A DNA stretch of 64,000 bases from Armillaria gallica (taxonomy: Eukaryota; Basidiomycota; Agaricomycetes; Agaricales; Physalacriaceae), in contig JBANDB010000006.1 of the NCBI GenBank assembly GCA_037576215.1, positions 2,480,001-2,544,000 on the forward strand. Direction: 5' to 3'. The notes below the pieces were generated by a model. That model had not been told where the DNA came from. It was given only the letters and a program-made list of their open reading frames with translations, and made no database searches. A program made the position numbers and the translations under genes. Every line of letters starts with the position of its first letter. Position 1 is the first letter of the stretch. Below are positions 22,207-39,387 of the stretch, in pieces.

Positions 22207-24224
22207 ATGGCTATCGTAGCTGATTCTAACTGGAACCCCAAAAGACATGCCTTCTTGAATTCGGTGCTCGAGCAACTACTTGAAGCCCGTTTCGAAATTG
22301 AGACTCTCAGGAAACGCGTCGATTCTGCTGAAACAGAGGTTAGTAGGTCCTGACCATCAGCCCAGCAGTCGGTGCTGACTATATTCTTCATTGTAGCGCG
22401 CTGAATGTCGCTGTCAACGCGTCGACCCAAGTATCGGCTTCCCAGGCCAGCTCGGAGCGCAGCCCCATGAATGGCAGACGGATTTGTCCATCAGATTACA
22501 AACCGCTGAAATAGGATTCAACAAAGCTAAAGAAGAATACAACAAAGTAAAGGATGCGGTGGGTTATATCTCGTCGAAAACATCCAGGCACTCATGAGGT
22601 CCACTCTTGTATAGCTCACTGCTGCAAATGCAGAAGTCGACTTCATCAAGTCGCGTAACCAAGACTTAGAATATGAGCTTTTTCAAGTTCGGGCTTCTCA
22701 GCGTGACCAGTCTCTTGAACAAGCGCACCTATCCGCTGTTCTGAGAAACGATCACACTGGGCAAACCTTTCTACATAATGTGCGCGATCATGAACTACTT
22801 TGTGTGTATAGTCACATTAATCCATCTTACAGGACATTGGATCAGAGATAGGCAATAACGGGGATTGGTCGTTCGGTACAGAATTAGTACCCAAACTTCT
22901 TGCTACAATCCAGGCTCGGGACGCGGAGGTATGAAAAAAAAAACAAATTTGGTTTAGTCAGGACTCAGCATGTAGCTAATGTCCGTTTCAGATAAAGGAT
23001 TTACAAGAAACGGTTAACAAAGAACGCTCCGTAAATGATCAGTTGAAGCGGCATTTAGCGACCATCTCTGAGATGCAGAGCACAAGTAAAACTGTTTTGG
23101 AGACCATTAGCACAAGATTGCATGCTGCAGTAGGACCTAAATATCTGCTAATCTGAAATCGTAAAACTTACATTCTAATTTTGAAGGCATCCACAGGAGT
23201 GCGAAGTGAAAGTGAGCCAAATCCAAATCGCAATCCTGGAGCGGAAAAGGAAGCTACCCTTCCCATTGATCGCCAATCTTCCACTCGCACGCTGCGGCCC
23301 AAGAAATCATTGCTGGCGACGTTGGATAATGCCGCCTCATCGAACGATGCCACCTCGTATATCACCGATATACCAGATGAACGACTGAAAACCTTACGAG
23401 ACTTTGACACGGTCATCCCTCCTGCTTCGAGTGCTGCAGCTGGCATCAAAGCCCCGTACACTCGGGCGTTCTTGGGGGCAAACATTGGTGGTAGCATCCA
23501 GCCTCTTATTGTTAGGTCCGTTAGTTTTCGACTCTTGAATCCCATAGTTGCCGAACATATGGTCTTTCTAGAGTTACGAACAGTCAAACAGCACTTGCTC
23601 AAAAGCATGGAATAGACTGTTATCTGTGTCCTAACTTGGAACATAACCCTTGGTGTCCTACCCTTCCTGGACAACATGGGTATATCTTCGTAGGCCTTGG
23701 AGCGGACAAAGACGCTTTTGTAGGAAAGGGGGAATTCTATACGGTTTTTGTTGGTGTCAAGGAGGGCTCCTCAAGGCGATTCCGCTATCTCGGGCGGTAC
23801 ACCGCTACACATGTAGCACCTTTAACGGTTGCGGAATGGAATACTCTCGCTCCATCTGTAAGACACTCCATGAATGACAGGGAACTTTCATTAACATACT
23901 CACTAGGTCCAGTCGACTTACTCAGAAACGACGAAGAAAAAGACAAAAGACCCTAGGCCAACGGAAAAGATAAAGAGCCTATATGACGAAGGAGTTCTCA
24001 GTGTTCCCTGCGTCCTTCTCAAATGCGTGGACATTGACCACGAACTTTCAAGCAGCTTGGAATCGGCCCTCCGTAACGGTCCGCAGCAGAAAACTGTATC
24101 CGTCTCTCCTACAAAGCGTCGGAGGGAAATTCAAGACGAAGGTGAAAATGTTAGTCATACCCGTACCCGAAGGACGACAACTAGCCTGAGTGGAATCGCT
24201 GCTTCGAGTGCTAGTCAGCTATGA
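22207..24224 (+). CDS. DUF6697-type protein with N-terminal coiled coil
   Basis: Eight exons (22207-22338, 22397-22558, 22615-22779, 22833-22928, 22992-23129, 23187-23515, 23572-23857, 23907-24224) give exactly 542 codons. Residues 1-200 form a coiled coil (AFLNSVLEQLLEARFEIETL, IKDLQETVNKERSVNDQLKR). A disordered linker follows. The C-terminal domain starts near TRAFLGANIGGSIQPLIVRV and contains ALAQKHGIDCYLCPNLEHNP, GYIFVGLGADKDAF, RRFRYLGRYTATHVAPLTVA and EWNTLAPSVQSTYSE. The YLGxY followed by LTxxEWxxL pattern is that of the domain family DUF6697, common in Agaricomycetes and of unknown function. Two cysteines in DCYLCPNLEH with nearby His could bind a metal. The tail PTKRRREIQDE suggests a nuclear location. 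Confidence 0.75.
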
Positions 24225-24468
24225 TCATAAGATGGGTATATATTGAATATATAGGACATCTCTTGGTCAAGATAGATAAATAAATTGCACGTACATATAT
24301 TTATACCCACAATACCCTACCTAATTCGACAGTTGTACCGAGTCTTGCCTTCAGAGAGATTGTTTTTCAAAATTTTTGATCAGTTTGTTGTACTTTTGGT
24401 TGTTTCCTTTTTGGAACCTCGAACCGACCCTGATCTGATCAGCTAAGTACTCTACTTTGACTTTACTC

Positions 24469-25928
24469 ATGCCGGGACGGACGAAAAGGAAATCACCACT
24501 GAAGGCACCCGGTACGAAATGTTACAGATGCAGGATACAGAAAATGTACTCAAGTCGCTGCAGACCGTCCCTATCTCGCACTCGGACTGGAAGGATCAGC
24601 GAACAAATTAGGCGCTGGGATAATCAAGCACGCTGAAGATGGGTCGGCTACGGTCTTGTCGAACATTCGACATACATACATCACGCCTCCGGGGGAAGGA
24701 TTCCAACCTCGAGATACCGCGCTCCATCATCGCGAATGGGCTCTCAAAGTCATCGACGACTGTTTGAAGCAGGCTAATGTATCAATGCATGATATGGACT
24801 GCATATGCTTTACCAAAGGTCTTTCTCGTCTCCGGAGCAATTCCAGGATTGTGATGAATGCGATCTTACTTTCTAGGTCCGGGAATGGGTGCACCATTGC
24901 AGTCAGTAGCTCTGGTCGCGCGAACACTTTCTCTTCTGTACGACAAGCCACTTGTTGGCGTGAACCATTGTGTTGGTCGTAAGTACTCAATCGCCGACCA
25001 CGTCGCATGCTTTACCTTCTAACAGACATCGAGATGGGACGTGAGATCACCGGAGCCCAAAACCCCGTTGTCTTGTATGTTTCCGGGGGAAACACGCAGG
25101 TCATTGCATATTCTCGTCAATGCTACCGTATTTTTGGAGAAACACTCGATATTGCTGTCGGAAACTGCCTCGACCGATTTGCACGAGTGATCAATCTGAG
25201 CAACGACCCGAGTCCCGGGTATAATATCGAGCAGGAGGCAAAGAAGTCCGTCATTCTCGCTGCATCCTCCCTGTACAACACTGAATCATAGGCAGGGGTA
25301 AACGACTTTTGCCAATACCGTATGCCACCAAGGGGATGGATATTAGCCTTTCGGGGATCTTGACTTCTATTGAGGCATATACCTTTGACAAGCGTTATCG
25401 ACCCGAGGGAGTGGCCGACAGCTCAGAAGATGACATTATCACCCCTGCGGACTTGTGTTTCTCCTTGCAGGAGACCGTTTTCGCGATGTTAGTGGAGATT
25501 ACTGAACGTGCCATGGCACATATCGGAAGTAAAGAGGTTCTCATAGTCGGTGGTGTCGGATGTATGTTTTCAATACATTTACATGATGTAAAATCATTCA
25601 CCCCCTTCTAACAGGTAATGAACGACTCCAGGAGATGATGGGGATAATGGCCGCCGAACGTCACGGGCAAATTTTTGCTACTGACGAGAGGTATGTTTGA
25701 GAATTATGCTACACGTCAAACTAGCTTGACTCGTCATCAGATTTTGCATAGACAACGGAATTATGATTGCTCAGGCGGGTCTTCTCGGCTTTAGGATGGG
25801 CTACAGCACACCTTTGACTAAAAGCACATGCACTCAAAGGTCTGTGGGCGTATGCCTGTGTCCCTGATAATATCTGACATGAATTCAGATTCCGCACCGA
25901 CCAGGTGCATGTTGCTTGGAGGACGTAG
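24469..25928 (+). CDS. KAE1: KAE1/OSGEP tRNA threonylcarbamoyladenosine synthase (KEOPS complex)
   Basis: Kae1 is the catalytic subunit of KEOPS and transfers the threonylcarbamoyl group to A37 of ANN-decoding tRNAs. Eight exons (24469-24511, 24555-24818, 24877-24978, 25026-25245, 25296-25561, 25615-25690, 25741-25839, 25889-25928) sum to 370 codons. The ASKHA-fold motifs are in place: [16 protein letters not shown], the metal-binding [70 protein letters not shown] and [11 protein letters not shown] short basic leader [20 protein letters not shown], partly in exon 1, precedes the core. No mitochondrial presequence is evident, which fits the cytosolic/nuclear Kae1 form over Qri7. Confidence 0.94.
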
Positions 25929-26034
25929 TCCTCTGTACTTTCAGGGCATTGTAATGTATAGTATATTGATAACAAGTTAGAGGGCTCTCTTCCTGTACGA
26001 CGGAGGTCTAATTCTAAATCTGCTTCTGTAGGCA

Positions 26035-27132
26035 TCATTTGGCTGCAACATTGGCAGAAACTAATTTCCACCCTTCAGGATCTGCTGATCGCAGCTCCTC
26101 GCCCAGTTTCTCAAAATGTGCCCACCACCACCGGTTAGTTTCATCGAAGGGACTACCAGTACCTTTGTCCGGTACCCTCGCCTTCCAAGGTTTATCAGGA
26201 AGAATGTAATGCAGGCATCGAACTTCTTCGTCACGCCAGATCTTCGGATGCACAACCTGTAATGTCCGAAGTGCGTTGTAGTACCAAGGAAGAGGCTTCC
26301 ACATCCCCTTGAAATGCTCAATCATGAGGTCTTGGTCTGCAAACGTGAAGTTTTCAACTTCTGCAGAGGTCATAAGTCGTTCAATGATAGCGTTCGCCAC
26401 AGCCATCGAGGGTTTGAGAACCACAACCCCAGAATTGAGCTGGCTGTACGGGCGAGGTTTTCCCTCCGCCCACTGAGGAGGTGGGGCATTTGGACCGGAC
26501 ACGGCACTGTGAGCGCAGTTCTCGGGAATCCTATAATATCATAAGCTATAGAAAAAGACCGCGTTATTGTGCAGGGCTACTAACCAATCGGCAGGATAGT
26601 GAGGAAGCTTCCGAGGGTTACAAGCGCAGACATGGGCAGCGGCGATCTGATCTTTGGGAAGGTCGAGATCCATGAGCTCATCCATGTTTCTAAGGATTAT
26701 CACATCGGCATCCAGAAGAACCACCCGCTTGAGAAACCGGATTTTCAGTTGGCGTCATTGCCCCCTAATCTAAAGCAAGACGTACATCGTAATCCACCAT
26801 CTCAAACGTACTAAGACATATATGTTATCAGATGAACACGCGGGTAGATCGACAGGGATTGCCTACCGAACTTTAGACCAGGTATCGGCAAACCTGGCAT
26901 CGTGGACGTCGAACCTTTGACGACTTGCATCTGGGGCGACTACGCCCACATCGACGCTGATCAGACCCCGATTTTTGAGGACATCACGAGCATCTTGAGA
27001 TATATCCGGCGTGACCATCACTATCAGGGGATACTTTGATTTTGCAGCCTTCAGACCGTAGTCTACGACAAGAAGGCCCGGCAAATAAGCTGTCTTGGAT
27101 AGAAGGGAGACCCATGCGGCTTTGGGAGACAT
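26035..27132 (-). CDS. Family GT8 glycosyltransferase (glycogenin/galactinol synthase-like)
   Basis: Four exons (26867-27132, 26786-26810, 26585-26727, 26035-26530) sum to 310 codons. The start MSPKAAWVSLLSKTAYLPGL with YGLKAAKSKYPLIVMVTPD is the usual opening of GT8 enzymes. The metal- and nucleotide-sugar-binding DxD lies in RVVLLDADVIILRNMDEL, right after a splice junction. Further GT8 features are YSQLNSGVVVLKPS, FADQDLMIEHFKG and the C-terminal LHYILPDKPWK, where the His is a metal ligand in the family. There is no signal peptide or membrane helix, so it is probably cytosolic. It lacks the long C-terminal glycogenin tail, so it is a general fungal GT8 of unknown acceptor. One exon is only 25 nt. 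Confidence 0.88.
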
Positions 27133-27490
27133 GGCAGTACGGTAGAGAGGCAGGCGATGACCAATGATTGCGTATTTCGATCCCTACGTTGTGAATTTTT
27201 CTTGCCTCGGTAGTAGACCACTGGGTTTCGATCAGAGCAAAAGATGGCTCGGATATCCGATTGCCGTACATTGTCAGCGGCATCCAACGCCTTTCAGTGC
27301 GGATCTTTTCGTGATTTTTTGCTACTAATTCCAAGTGTAGAATGATGAAGACATTTTCCGATCGATTAAATCCTCGGTTCTAACATTGAGCGGATGCTCG
27401 TACGGCTCGGATCACTCCAAGTTGATCAGCTGGACACTGGATAGAATGACATGATGATAATGTAGGAACTAATACAAGACGCCATGCGCG
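27133..27490. other. Intergenic region between two minus-strand genes
   Basis: It holds the GT8 promoter and the 3' end of the lipoyl synthase gene. The overlapping short open frames are shadows of the GT8 gene or unsupported. I see no repeat or RNA gene. Confidence 0.4.
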
Positions 27491-28932
27491 TTATCGTAGA
27501 TCGGTACCCAAATGCTCCAGCAACGAGGTAGCAAGGTGACGTTTCGCTCTATTCTCAGCTCCCTTCCCACGCAGTATATTCTCGATGTAAAATTCACCGG
27601 CCTGTTAGGAGATAAATACTCACCCGACAACATAGGCTTCAAGACGCGCACCTTGTAACTGCTGCGAACCAACGGTCCGCTAGCAACGTACAGAAAACCC
27701 ATATCTTCGGCGACTTGCTTCCACCGCTCAAATTCTGCCGGTTCAACGTAACGGTCTACTTTCATATGTCGTTTGGTCGGACGCATATACTGGCCAAATG
27801 TTACAACGTCTACGGAGACTTTGCGAAGCTCTTAAGACAGTTGTTAGCCATACGCAAAGCATCACGGCTAGGAGAACTGACCTCGCAACGCATCTAATAT
27901 TTGTTCGTTTGTTTCGCCAACACCAAGCATAATGCTGGTTTTCGTTATTCGAACACCCTCTTGTTTGGCATGTTCTAACACTTTTAGACTTTGTCGGAAC
28001 GTTGCACGTCTATCCCGGACATACGGCGTCAGAGCCTCAGCCGTTTCAATGTTATGGGCATATACATCGAGCCCAGATTTCGCGACAAGGGACACATGAG
28101 GTAGAGAGCCAGCAAAATCTCCGGTTAATGCTTCGACTAAGATATGGGAAGCCCTGAACCGAGATCAGAGTTATAAAATGAGACACAGAGACATGGACGC
28201 ACTTTTGCTTAATCTTCCGTATTGTTTCTGCGAAATGGTGGGCGCCACCGTCAGCGAGATCTAGTATGCATGAGTCGCAAAGTAAATATATAGGTGATAT
28301 GGAGCGTACCATCTCTATCGACACTCGTAAGAACGATATAGCCCAAACCCCATCGACTGATGGCCTCGGCAGTATTCTCCGGTTCATGTGGATCCAAAGG
28401 CGGCGGTGCGCGAGACGTCTTGACAGAGCAGAATCTGCAGCCGCGGGTACATGTATCACCCATGAGCTATTCTTATGAGCCGCTATGTTCTTGTCTAGAG
28501 CTTGGGTTCTCACCATTATAGTAGCAGTAGCTGCACTTCGGCCCTCTGCCTCAGTGGCGCCTTCTTTACCACCCCAGCAATCGCCGATGTTAGGGCAACG
28601 AGCCTCCTCGCATACAGTGTGAAGACCCAATCCTCTCAGGTCTTTCTTGATCTTAGCAAACGAGGCGCCCGATGGAATAGAAGTTTTGAGGTATGACGGA
28701 AGACGGGGTCTGACGAGAGGTTAGTATTGGAAAGACAAAGCCGTTCATAGGCATACCCTCGAGCATTTCCGAGCATAACACGTTCAGGAGCCTCGCTTGA
28801 AATGAACTCGTCTAGCGAAGGTCCAGCTGCCAATGCTTCCCTAAAATTTGGTTTGGCAGGGGACGACGGTGTTGCGAGGAATCGGACCTGGGGAATAGGA
28901 CGTAACCGGACTGGTCGCACGAGCGAATACAT
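27491..28932 (-). CDS. LIP5: Lipoyl synthase, mitochondrial radical-SAM enzyme
   Basis: This enzyme inserts two sulfurs into protein-bound octanoyl groups to make lipoyl cofactors. ATG 28932 gives [20 protein letters not shown], a mitochondrial presequence; the in-frame codons before it contain no closer ATG. The auxiliary-cluster cysteines are in [12 protein letters not shown] and the radical-SAM cluster in CTRGCRFC. Further motifs are [71 protein letters not shown] and the tail [19 protein letters not shown]. Both Fe-S cluster motifs are intact. Six introns are inferred. It modifies the E2 protein encoded nearby and is divergent to the CMC1-like gene, with 138 bp between start codons. Confidence 0.95.
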
Positions 28933-29070
28933 TGCTGATACTAGCACCAGACGAGACTACGGTGCAGGACCAGCAAGGTCGAATGACAGCAAGAGGAATT
29001 CAAATTACATCATCATTGGACGAATGTTTCGGATTCGGCCGACACCGTCCCGACTTGGTACTCAACACTG

Positions 29071-29452
29071 ATGAACGCACTTTCTCGTCGGGAAGAGGAC
29101 AGTCTGCTAAAGGCTACCAAGGCCTACGCGCTCAAACAGTGCGATCCTGTAGTCAAAGGCGCGTCTTTGCCTCATAGCCCCACTATTGGTCTCACAGAGA
29201 TGAAGCAGAATTTGCGGACTGCATGTCTGGACGTTTAATTTCGGTGGCTTGGGCCTGCAAAGACAAGCTGAGGGTAGTCGAAAAATGCATGATTCAGTAG
29301 TCGGTGGTTTTCTTTGGTGTTGTTCTTTACTGATGCTGTTCCACAGTACCGGTCCAGAGTCTATGGATGTCGTTCGCGGGGAATATCTCAAACTGCGAAA
29401 TCAGCGCCAAGAAGAAAAGCGCCAACTTTTTGACCAATCCTCGACATCGTAG
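29071..29452 (+). CDS. CMC1-like twin CX9C mitochondrial protein (cytochrome oxidase assembly)
   Basis: Three exons (29071-29158, 29209-29296, 29347-29452) give 93 aa. The protein reads MNALSRREEDSLLKATKAYA, then CDPVVKEFADC and, 13 residues on, CKDKLRVVEKC. Both pairs have exactly nine residues between the cysteines, the twin CX9C fold oxidised by Mia40 in the intermembrane space. The sequence pattern (C..VVKEFADC, then SVAWAC) is that of Cmc1, which stabilises Cox1 during cytochrome oxidase assembly. The first intron must start with GC to keep both the frame and the CX9C spacing. No open frame longer than 70 codons shows it, so it is easily missed. The C-terminus is charged (KLRNQRQEEKRQL). 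Confidence 0.82.
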
Positions 29453-29556
29453 CCAAAAATCATGTCCTTCCGCACTTGCGTCTCCTACACACTTTTCACG
29501 ACTGAGGAACTTATACGATTATCTTAATTTATACAATTATACGAGACGGCCACGGA

Positions 29557-30607
29557 TCACTTCTTTCCGTTAACGGAATTCCAATGTTTTCTAGCTGCCA
29601 TCAACGAAGTAATCAACCTGCGATGTGAGTAGTTAGTGACGGAGGTGATTATATGTGCTATGGTTGCTTACCCAAAGATACCCAATACACCATCATTAAG
29701 ATTCGTCAGGCCCAGACCGGTTGCAGGAATCCAGATATCTAGCGAGTCGAGGGTAAGCTGATGCAGAGTAGCCGCGCGTGAACTTGTATGTAATTTGAGA
29801 TTAATGTGTATATTTAAGAATGATAGACGCACGCTTTCAGAGCTGTAGCCTTTGTAGAGTAGTCGGCTTCGGTACCAAGGTTTTTCTCGCCAACAGACTT
29901 GACTTTTTTCAAAGCAGACAACTCTTTGTGTATACGAAGCATCTAGTTGATTTACCGCGTTAGTGAAAACCATAATGAACCCGCGACGACTGACTTTGAT
30001 TATCCCATTAAGCAGACCGAAAACAATTCCAGTAAACCAAAATCTGTTGGAGAGTCTCTGTATCTTCTGGGCGGTTTCAGGCTTGAACTGGGCAAATTTT
30101 ATGGAGTTTGCCTGAAAGAAATAAGATGGCGTGAATTAACTGGCGGTAGGCATGGCTCACCCAGACCAAGCCGTCGAGGGACAAGTACCCAAAGTAAGCT
30201 ATTTGTCGAGCAATAGTTGTTATCTGTTCGGGTGCCGAAGAGGAGGAGAGTACAGCACGAAGGGCTGCCTGTAAGTTCTCCATAGGTTTCCCCAACCGAA
30301 GAACTGAGTACCGTAAGTAAGAAAATGCAGTACATCGACAAAACGAAGACAAACGTTTGCGAGCAGTCCCGAGATGGGTTTTAAGGGCATTCCATGGAAC
30401 CGCAGCATCCTTTTCGCCACGAGAAAGAAGATACCATGCGTAGAACCTGGCGAAATATTGAATGGAACGGTAGGTCTTGTGTGGTTAGTATGGCAGGCGG
30501 CCGTGAGGGGACGGATATACCTTATCCCTTCCAAGGGTGGTGTTACCAAATTTGAGGGACTGAGAAACGGCTGGATGGAATACGGCCTGGGACGCGATGG
30601 TGGACAT
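29557..30607 (-). CDS. PEX11: PEX11 peroxisomal membrane elongation protein
   Basis: Pex11 tubulates the peroxisomal membrane before fission. ATG 30607 gives MSTIASQAVFHPAVSQSLKF. Spliced exons continue TYRSIQYFARFYAWYLLSRG, LKTHLGTARK, LLRLGKPMENLQAALRA, QIAYFGYLSLDGLVW, ANSIKFAQFKPETAQKIQRL, WFTGIVFGLLNGIIK, and the C-terminal LDSLDIWIPATGLGLTNLND with GVLGIFGLITSLMAARKHW. This order matches the whole Pex11 family, including the amphipathic N-terminal helix region and the conserved C-terminal membrane segment. The length is about 248 aa. An intron after HLGTARK uses the acceptor TACTCAG. The final acceptors were chosen to keep the frame. Confidence 0.9.
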
Positions 30608-31021
30608 GGTTGGCTGCTGTGAGAACAGACATGCCAGCCAAGTATTTGTATGCGTGACCGGGGAACTAACCAATTCACGTGTTTCCCCACAGGAGCGGCG
30701 GACCGGTCCGAACCCTCAATTGAAAGTAATGACGTAGGTTCCGCCCAAAGAGACTCAGACGTCGAAGATTACCAGCTACTCCGAGCTAAAGTCGAAAAAA
30801 CTTCAATATGCACGCCAGGAAAAGCCCCCTTCCCATGCCGGAACAGCGCGAATGCAGCGCTGCGTACTCGGTATTGACGTACGCAATTCTGCGGAAAAAC
30901 TCGGACGGAAACCGCCGTTTCCATCTCACTGCCGGATTGTCAAGTTCTGCCAGGTTCCTTCTCCTTTCTCCCGCCTATTTCTCGCTTTTCTCGTGTTTCT
31001 GTCAGTCTAATCACACGCACA
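30608..31021. other. Divergent promoter region of PEX11 and fumarase
   Basis: This 414 bp stretch separates the starts of PEX11 (minus) and fumarase (plus). A pyrimidine-rich run around 30955-31010, just upstream of the fumarase ATG, is typical of fungal transcription start regions. The open frames crossing it have no recognisable product. Confidence 0.45.
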
Positions 31022-33134
31022 ATGTCGACAACACTCTACACAAAGGTCACACGGCTCATAATCACAAGGCTTCTTCACTCACGTGATACCATACAGTTGA
31101 ATCTTAGAACCACTCAGGGCCTAGCCAGATCTCTGCGACTCTTCTCTAGCTCCTCTGCTATCATGGTTAGACTTTTCAAGCTTTTGATCCACTAAAGCTC
31201 ACATAGACTCAGTCTGATTCTACTTTCCGCATCGAGAAAGATACCTTTGGTGAACTTCAGGTTCCCGCGGACCGGTACTGGGGTGCACAGACACAACGGT
31301 GCGAGGTTCGATGCGTTGTCGCCGATAGATCACTAAGTCCCCTACAGATCCTTACAAAACTTTGACATTGGTGGTCCTACAGAACGTCTTCCCCCTCCTC
31401 TTATCAAAGCCTTCGGTGTCCTCAAGAAAGCCGCTTCCGTTGTCAATGTCGGCTATGGCATGGACCCAAAGGTTGGCGAAGCCATTCAGAAAGCAGCAGA
31501 TGATGTTTGTGCAGCCTCCGTATCGAATTGCCTCCTTCACTCACGTTCCGATTAGGTGATTTCCGGCAAACTCATTGACCATTTCCCCCTTGTTGTATTC
31601 CAGACGGGTAGCGGTACCCAGAGTAATATGAACGTCAACGAAGTTGGTCGCATTTATGTATTCAATATTCAGTGGTTAAAATCAATCGTAGGTTATCTCC
31701 AACAGAGCCATCGAGCTTCTTGGCGGTGAACTTGGGTCAAAGAAACCGGTACACCCGAATGACCACGTTAATATGAGCCAAAGCAGCAACGACACGTTAG
31801 GACCATGTTGTCATTATGCGAATCCATCTATTTGACACATAATACAGGTTCCCCACTGCTATGCACGTTGCCGCCGTTACGGAGCTCAGTCGCAACCTTC
31901 TCCCGGCTTTGACTGAACTCCGTGATGCTCTCCATGCGAAGTCAGTAGCCTTCGATGGCATCATCAAAATCGGTCGTACGCATCTTCAGGTAAGTTTACA
32001 GCAAGGATGACTGAATATAGCTCATGATCAAAACAGGATGCAACTCCACTCACTTTAGGCCAGGAATTCAGTGGCTATGTTCAACAAGTCTCCAACGGCA
32101 TTGACCGTATCAACGACGTTCTCCCACGATTGAGCCTTCTTGCGCAAGGTGGAACCGCTGTTGGTACTGTAGGTCTTCTAAACGAGAACACGACGGCTGC
32201 GTGGCTGACCATGAACACAACAGGGTCTGAATACCAAGAAGGGTTTCGATGTCAAAGTTGCAGCAGAGATTAGTAAGATAACCGGATTAGAGTTCAAAAC
32301 CGCCCCAAACAAGGTATCTACTTGGTTTAGTGCGACTAGTCCTAACTGAACTTTGGGCTGCAGTTTGAAGCACTTGCAGCACATGATGCTCTAGTCGAGG
32401 CACATGGGGCCTTGAACGTCATTGCATGTTCCTTGATGAAAATCGCCAATGATATCCGATACCTAGGATCTGGACCTCGTTGTGGTCTGGGTGAACTCAG
32501 TTTACCGGAAAATGAGCCCGGTAGCAGTATCATGCCTGGCAAGGTCAACCCTACGCAATGCGAGGCTTTGACCATGGTTGCTGCTCAAGTCATGGGAAAT
32601 CAGACCGCCGTCAGTGTAGCTGGTGCTAGTGGACAGTTTGAGGTATGGGAACCGCACAGTATCCGGTTCTTCATTGACGGAATTTCCTCAAACAGCTTAA
32701 TGTCTTTAAACCGGTCATGATCAAAAACGTGCTACAAAGTATCCGTTTATTGGCTGATGGTGAGTCTGATTCGCATTAGAACGACGTAAGCGAGCTCATG
32801 GCTACCTAAGGTTCGCGCTCCTTCACTAAGAACTGCGTTGTCGGTATCCAAGCGAATGAGAAACGAATCAATACGCTGCTTAATGAGTCCCTCATGCTTG
32901 CTACGATCTTAAACAGCCATCTCGGCTATGATAGTACGTGGTTACAGTCCAAGGAAGGCCCTCTTTTTTTTTTGATAAGTTACCATGACAGATGTCGCGA
33001 AATGTGCAAAGAAGGCACACAAGGAAGGGACTACATTGAAGGAAGCCACCGTCGTATTGGGATTCCTGACCCCGGAAGAATTTGACCAGAAAGTTCGCCC
33101 AGAACTGATGTTACATCCGGACCCAGAGAACTGA
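31022..33134 (+). CDS. FUM1: Fumarate hydratase, class II (mitochondrial and probably cytosolic)
   Basis: Fumarase interconverts fumarate and malate in the TCA cycle. ATG 31022 starts a 48-codon exon (31022-31165) encoding a basic, Ser/Leu/Arg-rich presequence ending [13 protein letters not shown]. The mature part begins [20 protein letters not shown], followed by [26 protein letters not shown], the active-site [35 protein letters not shown] and the superfamily signature [15 protein letters not shown]. It ends LMLHPDPEN. About ten short introns are needed and all join in frame. The last codon of exon 1 is an internal ATG, so a shorter cytosolic form could start there. There is no second fumarase in the window. 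Confidence 0.95.
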
Positions 33135-33760
33135 TGTTGATTGGACGAAGTAATGAATTTATGAAATGGCGTGGTGTTTCAACGGGGATGATGCGATCGA
33201 AGGCAGGACCCCGAAAAGGCAGCAGGAGCTGGACTCAGATCAAGTTCAGATGAGGGGCCGAATGATGACTGACTGAAAGCTTGGAAAAAGACAAGTTGGA
33301 ACAGAAATTTACTTGAAAGTCATCAGCAAAAGTGAGAATGAGCATTAGAACTCTTGAAACTGAGCTGCGGCAAGGATTGAACCAGAATGTCAGCTAGAAC
33401 ATCCTTTTTGGTCGGAATGACAAGAGTGAGCGTTCCCAAAAAGGTAAGACACCACGCAATGGCAAAATTCGAATGCCAGGCCTTAGTTTTAGTCCACTCT
33501 CCCACCCTGCTCATCAGTCCCCACTTTTGCCCGTCGTTTCAACTTCGAACTCATTTTCATCGCCATCGTCGTCGTCGAGCCCGACGACGTTGACGACATA
33601 TTCGTTTACCATCGGGCCCTGTATACGGCGTCGAAGCGTCTTCACCTTCGGCTCTGCTCCCACGAGGCTCTTTCCGTCGTGGCAGGCGCTATTTTCTTGT
33701 TTTCCTTTTCCCATCGTTTTGCACCTGTAACTTTACTAGTGGACCTCCCCGTTATTGGCC
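33135..33760. other. Intergenic region before the INO80 gene
   Basis: It contains the fumarase 3' end and the INO80 promoter. A pyrimidine- and CG-rich tract with CGTCGTCGTCGAGC (about 33560-33600) stands some 170 bp before the INO80 ATG. The overlapping open frames on both strands look like composition effects. Confidence 0.4.

Positions 33761-39387
<5,627 letters not shown>

Noticed and set aside
33340..33420. Possible tRNA T-loop on the minus strand (GGTTCAATCC)
   Set aside because: The flanking bases do not form a T stem, and there is no matching D arm, anticodon arm or acceptor stem.
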